From positions 1 through 6,449 of the forward strand of contig JAZTZP010000017.1 in NCBI GenBank assembly GCA_045637525.1: a stretch of 6,449 nucleotides of DNA, read 5' to 3'. This document shows positions 1 to 4,419 of the stretch, in pieces; position 1 is the first letter of the stretch; every line of letters starts with the position of its first letter. The translations under genes were made by a program, and so were the position numbers. The stretch comes from JAZTZP01 sp045637525. GTDB taxonomy: Bacteria > Bacillota > Clostridia > UBA1381. A model generated the notes under the pieces. That model saw nothing but the letters and a program-made list of their open reading frames with translations. It did not search any database and was not told the origin of the DNA.

Positions 1-141
1 CATAACTTGCGGCAAATTGGCCGCAAATTTCACTCGCATTTATGCGAATTTCACCCAACCATATGGTTGGATTTCACTTTTTGCCTGTGGCAAAAAATTT
101 CACTGTAAATTATAGTTTATCGCAGATAAACTATAATTTAT
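1..141. repeat. Array of five different hairpins joined by a constant ATTTCAC(T/C) linker
   Basis: Five palindromes of unrelated sequence follow each other. Their arms are 7-13/20-26 (TTGCGGC), 35-39/42-46 (CGCAT), 55-60/65-70 (CCAACC), 79-85/89-95 (TTTTGCC) and 106-121/125-140 (16 bp, AT-rich). All arms pair perfectly. Between them the same linker returns at 27-34, 48-55, 71-78 and 97-104: ATTTCACT three times and ATTTCACC once. In the sense of the minus-strand operon the linker reads AGTGAAAT. Stems differ and pairing is kept, which suggests that folding, as RNA or single-stranded DNA, is what is maintained. The array lies just after the ABC exporter gene and may continue beyond the left edge. 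I have an impression of similar hairpin strings in Clostridia genomes but cannot name a described family. It is not a CRISPR array, because the repeated part is only 8 nt and the 'spacers' are palindromes. Confidence 0.8.
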
Positions 142-1874
142 CTGCTAATATCATAAAGCCGTCTGTAAAGTCCGTTTTTGTTTATCAGTTCTTCATGACT
201 TCCCTGTTCTTCTATTCCGTCCTCTGTGAGTACTAAAATATGCTTTGCATTCTTTATTGTAGATAATCTGTGAGCAATTGTAAATACCGTTCTTCCCTCC
301 GAAAGCCTCTCCAGGGACTTTTGAACAATGCGTTCGCTTTCATTATCAAGTGCAGATGTTGCCTCGTCAAGAATAAGTATCGGCGGATTTTTCAAAAATA
401 CTCTTGCAATACTTATCCGCTGTTTCTGTCCGCCCGAAAGTCTCACGCCTCTCTCGCCCGTATAGGTGTCGTAGCCTTTGTCAAACTTCATTATAAACTC
501 ATCAGCCCCGGCAAGCACCGCCGCCTTTTTCACTTCTTCCATAGTTGCGCCGGTCTTTCCGTACGCAATATTTTCAAATATTGTACCGGCGAATAAATAT
601 ACATCCTGCTGAACCACACCAATATTATCACGAAGTGATTTCAAAGTAACGTTTCTTATATCTGTTCCGTCTATATAAATAGTGCCGCCTGTGGTATCGT
701 AAAATCTCGGAATAAGATTGCAAAGAGTCGTCTTTCCACCGCCCGACGGGCCGACAAGTGCAACACTTTCTCCGCTCTTAATATCAATATTGATTTTTGT
801 CAACACACTCTTCCCGTCATCTTCATATGCAAAATCAACATCTTCAAACCTGATATTTCCGGTTACTTCTCCAATGTCAAATGCATCCTCCTTGTCCACT
901 ATTGCGACCTCACTGTCCATCATTTCAGTAAAACGTTCAATACCTGTCATTCCACGCTGGAACTGTTCTGTAAACTCTATAATCTTGCGTATTGATGCAA
1001 TAAGCGTTGCGATATATAAAAGATACGCCGTTAAATCTCCGACTGTTATGCTCTTGTTTATAATAAAAAACGAGCCGGCAGTTACAGCAGTTATATACAT
1101 CACACCGTCAAAAAGGCGGGTGGTACTCTGAAAGATTCCCATATACCGGTATGAGCGCCTTTTTATCTCAAGAAACTTCGCATTATCCTTTTCAAACTTT
1201 TCACGCTCTATACTCTCATTTGCAAAGGACTTTACAACACGTATACCGCCAAGGCTATCCTCTGCACGTGCGTTTATTTCGCCCGTCTGTACTCTGTTTT
1301 CAGCAAACACCGCACGCATCTTTCTGTTAAGAATCTTACAGAAAACAAGCATAACCGGAAGTATGGCAAACACAATAACAGTAAGCGGTACATTTATTCC
1401 GCAAAGGATTGTAAACGCCGCAATTATCTTTATTCCGCCTATAAAAAATTCCTCCGGACAATGATGTGCAAACTCTGTTACATCAAATAAATCCGATGTA
1501 AGTCTCGACATAAGCTGACCTATTTTATTACGTGTAAAAAATGAAAAAGTTTGCTCCTGAAGCTTTGAAAACAAATCACGGCGCATATCGGTTTCAATCT
1601 TTGCACCCATAACATGACCCCGGTTTGCCATATAGTAGTATGCCAAAGCATCCACTATCCTGAGCCCTACATAAAAACCGCATATTTTGAGTATAAGCTG
1701 CGGAGTAAGCAAGCTCACATCACGCTCCGCAGTATTTGTTATAAACCGCACAAGCATCGGAAACACCAGCTCACACACAGTAGTAAACGCCGCACATACC
1801 AAATCAAAAATAAGAATCCCCTTATATTTTTTAAAATAAGGTATAAATCTTTTTACTAAATAAGAAATTTTCAA
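138..1874 (-). CDS. ABC exporter half-transporter (fused TMD-NBD), ATP-binding/permease
   Basis: A 578-aa type I ABC exporter half, of the usual length for this family, expected to work as a dimer in the cytoplasmic membrane and to drive export by ATP hydrolysis. The first ~310 residues are the transmembrane domain with about six segments (near 18-40, 61-82, 142-160, 163-180, 253-272 and 280-298). The ATPase domain is intact: A-loop Y350, Walker A GPSGGGKT 375-382, Q-loop Q423, X-loop TGERG 472-476, signature LSGGQ 479-483, Walker B ILILDE 499-504 with catalytic E504, D-loop SALD 507-510 and H-loop H535. The start is the TTG at 1872-1874, because a GGAGGG site lies six bases ahead of it and the protein from there begins like other exporters. 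An in-frame ATG at 1946 would add 24 unlikely residues and overlap the upstream gene. It is the last gene of the operon behind the DUF4234 and DUF2752 genes. With one ABC half visible, homodimer is the simplest reading, but a partner left of the window is possible. The substrate cannot be told from sequence. Confidence 0.95.
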   Translation of the reverse strand: MKISYLVKRFIPYFKKYKGILIFDLVCAAFTTVCELVFPMLVRFITNTAERDVSLLTPQLILKICGFYVGLRIVDALAYYYMANRGHVMGAKIETDMRRDLFSKLQEQTFSFFTRNKIGQLMSRLTSDLFDVTEFAHHCPEEFFIGGIKIIAAFTILCGINVPLTVIVFAILPVMLVFCKILNRKMRAVFAENRVQTGEINARAEDSLGGIRVVKSFANESIEREKFEKDNAKFLEIKRRSYRYMGIFQSTTRLFDGVMYITAVTAGSFFIINKSITVGDLTAYLLYIATLIASIRKIIEFTEQFQRGMTGIERFTEMMDSEVAIVDKEDAFDIGEVTGNIRFEDVDFAYEDDGKSVLTKINIDIKSGESVALVGPSGGGKTTLCNLIPRFYDTTGGTIYIDGTDIRNVTLKSLRDNIGVVQQDVYLFAGTIFENIAYGKTGATMEEVKKAAVLAGADEFIMKFDKGYDTYTGERGVRLSGGQKQRISIARVFLKNPPILILDEATSALDNESERIVQKSLERLSEGRTVFTIAHRLSTIKNAKHILVLTEDGIEEQGSHEELINKNGLYRRLYDISR

Positions 1875-1880
1875 AACTAT

Positions 1881-1886
1881 CCCTCC
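1881..1886 (-). promoter_or_regulatory. Ribosome binding site that fixes the TTG start of the ABC exporter
   Basis: On the minus strand GGAGGG is followed by six bases (ATAGTT) and then TTG. No comparable site precedes the in-frame ATG at 1946, so this site decides the start. Confidence 0.85.
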
Positions 1887-1938
1887 GTTATAAAGGTATA
1901 TCTTCCTTGTATTTTTCGCTGTTTGAACCCTTAAATCT

Positions 1939-2295
1939 CTATACAAAATTTCTTATAATTCCAAACAACACAACAAATACCGCTACTACCCCGGCTATCG
2001 CATTTATCACCCTGCTGTGTAATCGTTCTCCGCATTTTATATATCTTATACTTTGATATACAAAATACGTCACAATAAACGGAAGCAGTATAAAAAAGCA
2101 CTGATTTTGCCGGAAAGCAGTATTAAAATCAAGTTTTAATATATAGTAAAACATTCGGGTAGCACCGCATCCGGAGCATTTAAAGCCTGTAACGGCATAA
2201 ACCGGACATGGTACACCATGCCCGGTTATATACAAAACATACAGAACCAGGCCTATGGCAAAAGCTATCCCATAATTTTTTAGTTCTTTATACAT
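1939..2295 (-). CDS. DUF2752 family small membrane protein
   Basis: A 118-aa protein of the DUF2752 family, whose function is not known. The hallmark is CPVYAVTGFKCSGCGATR at residues 30-47: a first Cys-Pro, then the C-x-x-CGATR block, followed by the RQN motif at 62-64. It has three probable membrane segments (about 8-24, 66-84 and 97-113), with the cysteine motif between the first two. The cysteines could bind metal or form disulfides, but this is inference. The ATG at 2295 overlaps the stop of the DUF4234 gene by eight bases (ATGTATAA), which suggests translational coupling. An earlier in-frame ATG at 2322 would give 127 aa and a 35-base overlap. Neither start has a clear ribosome binding site, so the start is uncertain. 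The ABC exporter follows 64 bases later on the same strand. Confidence 0.85.
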   Translation of the reverse strand: MYKELKNYGIAFAIGLVLYVLYITGHGVPCPVYAVTGFKCSGCGATRMFYYILKLDFNTAFRQNQCFFILLPFIVTYFVYQSIRYIKCGERLHSRVINAIAGVVAVFVVLFGIIRNFV

Positions 2296-2653
2296 TCGGT
2301 CTTTCAAAATACGGTCCCTCATTCAAATTATTAAGCTCATTCTGGCAAAGTGCATACGAAATAATTGAAAATCCGAATATTCCGAGAATAAGATATATTA
2401 TTGCACAGCTTTTAGAATGCCATCCGCGCATTTCATAAACTCTGTCAACCTTATCTCCCCATACATACATCGCATAAAGCCCGTAAATACCGCAGGTCAC
2501 AATATTCAAAATACAAGCCATCCCTCCGCTTGTACCATAAATACCCGAAATCTGATTTGTATCATCACAAAGCTTTATAAACCAGTATATTCCATAAATA
2601 CCGCAGGTTAAAAACGTAAGCAGTATACACATCCCCACACTTCTTCTCTCCAT
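2288..2653 (-). CDS. DUF4234 family small membrane protein
   Basis: A 121-aa protein with the look of the DUF4234 family, function unknown. It contains two related hydrophobic stretches carrying TCGIYGIY (16-23) and TCGIYGLY (53-60), each at a probable membrane segment (about 7-25 and 44-62), and a third segment near 82-101 followed by CQNELNNL. The SGGMA at 42-46 before the second segment is also familiar from the family. The start is the ATG at 2653, with GGAGG seven bases upstream; a longer frame from 2683 would begin inside the promoter -10 box and is rejected. It is the first gene of the minus-strand operon and is probably read from a short leader of about 20-25 bases. Confidence 0.87.
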   Translation of the reverse strand: MERRSVGMCILLTFLTCGIYGIYWFIKLCDDTNQISGIYGTSGGMACILNIVTCGIYGLYAMYVWGDKVDRVYEMRGWHSKSCAIIYLILGIFGFSIISYALCQNELNNLNEGPYFERPNV

Positions 2654-2660
2654 AACAAAA

Positions 2661-2665
2661 CCTCC
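2661..2665 (-). promoter_or_regulatory. Ribosome binding site of the DUF4234 gene
   Basis: GGAGG on the minus strand, seven bases ahead of the ATG at 2653. It supports that start over the upstream in-frame ATG at 2683. Confidence 0.8.
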
Positions 2666-2682
2666 AATCTTTTCATATACCA

Positions 2683-2711
2683 ATTATACCATATTACATA
2701 TGTGTTGTCAA
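2683..2711 (-). promoter_or_regulatory. SigA-type promoter of the DUF4234-DUF2752-ABC operon (consensus match)
   Basis: On the minus strand, TTGACA (2711-2706), a 17-base spacer and TATAAT (2688-2683). Both boxes match the vegetative consensus exactly and the spacer ends in TGG, an extended -10. Transcription should begin near 2676-2678, about 25 bases ahead of the DUF4234 start. A strong constitutive promoter is expected. No operator palindrome was noticed in it. Confidence 0.88.
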
Positions 2712-2816
2712 CAAAATTCCTGAAAAAAAGAACGTGATTTTAAACACTCCACTCCAAAGCTTATATTACATGGCTAAAAAGCATTATCAAAAATATGGAT
2801 TTTTTTCTAAAAACTA

Positions 2817-2845
2817 TTGCAAAAATTTATAATGTGTGATATAAT
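2817..2845 (+). promoter_or_regulatory. SigA-type promoter driving the structured leader and plus-strand genes
   Basis: TTGCAA (2817-2822), 17 bases, then TATAAT (2840-2845), with TGA just before the -10 giving an extended -10. The predicted start at about A2852 falls on the first bases of the long inverted repeat, so the RNA would open directly with the 5' arm of the big hairpin. The promoter diverges from the minus-strand one at 2683-2711; the 105 bases between them hold nothing recognisable. Confidence 0.8.
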
Positions 2846-2850
2846 GATTC

Positions 2851-2957
2851 TACCACGCAATTCAATATTTTTTAATTCACATGGGAAAACTATACCTTGG
2901 TAAAAGGTGTTTTCTCTTTTTTCGATATTCCCTTGTGAATTATTGAATTGTGTGGTA
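2851..2957 (+). repeat. Long inverted repeat, 5' part of a structured leader RNA
   Basis: The left arm 2851-2867 pairs with 2941-2957 over 17 bp (one G-T wobble). After a 7-base bulge (2867-2873), AATTCACA at 2874-2881 pairs with 2934-2941. After one T-T mismatch, GGGAA at 2883-2887 pairs with TTCCC at 2928-2932. As RNA this is a rod of about 105 nt beginning at the predicted transcription start. No transposase and no flanking target duplication are visible, so a MITE origin is not supported, though not excluded. The closing stem made by the 5' end recalls 6S RNA, but the rod is too short and lacks a large central bubble. Confidence 0.72.
2885..2922 (+). terminator. Hairpin plus T-tract inside the long inverted repeat (early terminator candidate)
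   Basis: GAAAAC (2885-2890) pairs with GTTTTC (2909-2914) and ACCTT (2894-2898) with AAGGT (2904-2908), leaving a 3-base bulge and the loop GGTAA. TCTTTTTT follows directly. It has the form of an intrinsic terminator and would give an RNA of about 70 nt from the promoter at 2817-2845. Its lower stem is A/T rich, so it may be only partly efficient, and it sits in the tip of the long rod. Confidence 0.55.
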
Positions 2958-2962
2958 ACAAT

Positions 2963-2993
2963 TAAGAGATACACTTTTTCAGTGCGTCTCTTA
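2963..2993 (+). promoter_or_regulatory. Possible antiterminator hairpin of the leader
   Basis: TAAGAGA (2963-2969) pairs with TCTCTTA (2987-2993), and CACT (2972-2975) with AGTG (2981-2984) around the loop TTTTC. The right half of this hairpin is the same sequence as the left arm of the terminator at 2981-3009, so only one of the two can form. Such exclusive pairs are typical of attenuators and riboswitches. No ligand or binding protein can be inferred. Confidence 0.5.
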
Positions 2994-3009
2994 TGGGGCG
3001 CACTTTTTT
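2981..3009 (+). terminator. Strong intrinsic terminator upstream of the Big_2 protein gene
   Basis: AGTGCGTCTC (2981-2990) and GGGGCGCACT (2995-3004) form a 10-bp stem (two G-T wobbles) with a TTAT loop, directly followed by TTTTT. It lies between the promoter at 2817-2845 and the ATG at 3047, so it would either end a small RNA of about 158 nt or control read-through into the downstream genes. No second promoter was found between it and that ATG, which favours control. Confidence 0.78.
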
Positions 3010-3046
3010 ATTGCGCAAATATTCACGCAAAGGAGAAAATAAAAAA

Positions 3047-3502
3047 ATGAAATCAAAAAAACTTATCACCGTTATTCTAATGTCAATTTTAATCATAATG
3101 CCGGTTTTAGCATTCGCCCATTCCGAAAAAGAAACATCAGAAATTAAAGCAGAAAGCATTAAAATTACAGCAAATCCGAATACTCCTGTTCGTATAACTA
3201 ATATGAAAAATATAATACTGTCGGCAAATATATATCCTGAAAATACAACAGACAAAACCATAAAATGGTCAACAAGCGATGAAAGCATTGCAAAAATAAA
3301 TCCAAACGGAAAATTAACCTGCATAAAAGACGGCAAAGTTAAAGTAACAGCCGAAACATCAAACGGAATAAAGGATGAAATGCAAATTGAATTTAAATTG
3401 CAATTAAAAGAAAGAATCTCTATAATAATTATCCTTACAATATTTTTGATAACTTATGTCATTTTAGAAAAGAAAAATTCAAAAAAAACTGAAAATAAAT
3501 AA
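3047..3502 (+). CDS. Secreted, membrane-anchored protein with one Big_2-like (bacterial Ig-like) domain
   Basis: A 151-aa protein. Residues 1-24 form a signal peptide (basic MKSKK, hydrophobic core, AFA before the cleavage site). About 35-116 reads as a Big_2-type Ig-like domain: KITANP, then the YPENTTDKTIKWSTSD stretch, SIAKINPNGKLTCIKDGKVKVTA as its later strands, and a last strand to about 116. About 124-140 is a hydrophobic anchor followed by a Lys-rich tail, so the Ig domain should sit outside the membrane. The start is the ATG at 3047 with AAAGGAG eleven bases upstream; the in-frame ATG at 2993 lies inside the terminator and is rejected. The gene follows the structured leader and precedes the secreted YD-repeat protein by 82 bases. 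Its coding sequence is very A-rich. Big_2 domains are usually adhesive or structural; the exact role is unknown. Confidence 0.85.
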   Translation: MKSKKLITVILMSILIIMPVLAFAHSEKETSEIKAESIKITANPNTPVRITNMKNIILSANIYPENTTDKTIKWSTSDESIAKINPNGKLTCIKDGKVKVTAETSNGIKDEMQIEFKLQLKERISIIIILTIFLITYVILEKKNSKKTENK

Positions 3503-3521
3503 ACGAAAATACTATTTACAT

Positions 3522-3551
3522 ATTGAAAATTAAACCCAAATATATTAAAAT
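3522..3551 (+). promoter_or_regulatory. Possible promoter of the YD-repeat/RHS gene pair
   Basis: TTGAAA (3522-3527) and TAAAAT (3546-3551), each one base off consensus, with an 18-base spacer. It would start transcription near 3558, ahead of the ribosome binding site at 3571-3576. In AT-rich DNA such matches occur by chance, and no terminator separates this pair from the upstream gene, so read-through is an alternative. Confidence 0.35.
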
Positions 3552-3584
3552 ATGTATATAAACCAAAGATAAGGAGTGAAGAAA

Positions 3585-4409
3585 ATGAGAAAAATAACAA
3601 AATTTATTTTATCAATCATTATGTTTTCATTGATTTCAACCGGTGTGTTTGCTGAAAAGCTTACGGCTGAAGCTGAAAATGTTTCTTTGATTGAAACAAC
3701 TGAGACTGATATTTTGGTAAGAGTTGAAAAGATGGTTAACGGAACAAAAACAACCGTATATACCGGACTGCTTGGCGGATATGATAACGGAGCATGGGCT
3801 GATGCTGATTTTACAGGCATTGATATGGCTGTCATTTTCGACTGGGCAACTGATGATATAACATATATCTATCCGCTTAGTGAAAGCGTATCGGTAAATA
3901 GTATAAATACTTCGTCTTCATATAATCTTATACCGGCAAATGAGAGTTTATCTCTTTCATCACAGATAAAGATAAACGGTGTAAACGTAGGCGAAGACGG
4001 ACTTCGCATTATTGATAATGCAAACTTAAGCTGTAATTTAGGCATAGGAAATAATTCTTCGGATATGCATTCTGTTTCTTTGATACTTGCAACATATACA
4101 GAAGACAAAAAGCTGTATAATATGAAATTTTCAGAAATTGAAATTGCAGGCGGAGAGACCGGCAATGTTCAGTTAATATACACCTTTAACGCAGAATATG
4201 AAGATAGCGCAAAGCTGATGCTCTGGGACAGCATTTCGGGAATGGTACCGCTTAAAACAGCAATAGAATTTGACGGAGAAAGCGGAGTAACGGCATATTA
4301 CTACAATGCAGACAACCGTCTTTTGCAAATAGACAAGCGAACCGGAACTTCTCTTGTATTTACATATGACAACACAGGTAATATGCTTACAAAGACAGTG
4401 AGAGAGTGA
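3585..4409 (+). CDS. Secreted 274-aa protein ending in an RHS/YD-repeat segment
   Basis: A signal peptide is evident at residues 1-23 (MRKITKF, hydrophobic core, VFA before EK). The middle, about 125-225, resembles an extracellular beta-sandwich segment often seen in clostridial surface proteins, with the typical LMLWDSISGMVPLKTA ending (211-226); I recognise the motif but not a named family. The last 37 residues hold about one and a half YD repeats: YYYNADNRLLQID (238-250) and FTYDNTGNMLTK (259-270). These are the building blocks of RHS shells, but far too few for a shell. The start is the ATG at 3585, eight bases after AAGGAG (3571-3576); an in-frame GTG at 3576 lies within that site. The stop TGA at 4407-4409 overlaps the ribosome binding site of the RHS gene, so the two are probably translated together. 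The role may be to accompany or dock onto the RHS protein; this is inference. Confidence 0.82.
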   Translation: MRKITKFILSIIMFSLISTGVFAEKLTAEAENVSLIETTETDILVRVEKMVNGTKTTVYTGLLGGYDNGAWADADFTGIDMAVIFDWATDDITYIYPLSESVSVNSINTSSSYNLIPANESLSLSSQIKINGVNVGEDGLRIIDNANLSCNLGIGNNSSDMHSVSLILATYTEDKKLYNMKFSEIEIAGGETGNVQLIYTFNAEYEDSAKLMLWDSISGMVPLKTAIEFDGESGVTAYYYNADNRLLQIDKRTGTSLVFTYDNTGNMLTKTVRE

Positions 4410-4412
4410 GGA
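4408..4412 (+). promoter_or_regulatory. Ribosome binding site of the RHS gene overlapping the preceding stop codon
   Basis: GAGGA shares its first two bases with the TGA stop of the 274-aa protein gene and lies seven bases ahead of the ATG at 4420. This geometry suggests translational coupling. Confidence 0.65.
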
Positions 4413-4419
4413 TAAATAA

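Noticed and set aside
1..141. CRISPR array
   Set aside because: The constant part is only 8 nt and the segments between are palindromes of varied length, unlike repeats of 24-37 nt with unique spacers.
270..1859. Plus-strand open frames at 270-596, 718-1131 and 1614-1859
   Set aside because: They are antisense to the conserved ABC exporter and have no recognisable domains or ribosome binding sites.
1875..1946. Longer start of the ABC exporter at the ATG at 1946 (602 aa)
   Set aside because: It overlaps the DUF2752 gene, has no ribosome binding site, and adds 24 residues unlike exporter N-termini. GGAGGG at 1881-1886 points to the TTG at 1874.
2770..2832. 20-codon reading frame (MAKKHYQ...) ahead of the plus promoter
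   Set aside because: No ribosome binding site, and it runs across the -35 box of the promoter at 2817-2845. Probably chance.
2881..2946. Possible 21-codon leader peptide (MGKLYLG...) inside the long hairpin
   Set aside because: No ribosome binding site, the ATG lies in a stem, and there is no run of regulatory codons, so a peptide-based attenuator is not supported.
2851..2957. MITE or IS-derived element
   Set aside because: No target-site duplication flanks the inverted repeat and no transposase is nearby. A promoter aimed exactly at its base fits an RNA gene better.
2852..3009. 6S RNA
   Set aside because: The 5' end does pair into a closing stem, but the rod is shorter than usual 6S RNA and lacks the large central open-complex-like bubble.
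2993..3046. N-terminal extension of the Big_2 protein from the ATG at 2993
   Set aside because: The codons run through the terminator stem and the true ribosome binding site. A normal signal peptide begins at the ATG at 3047.
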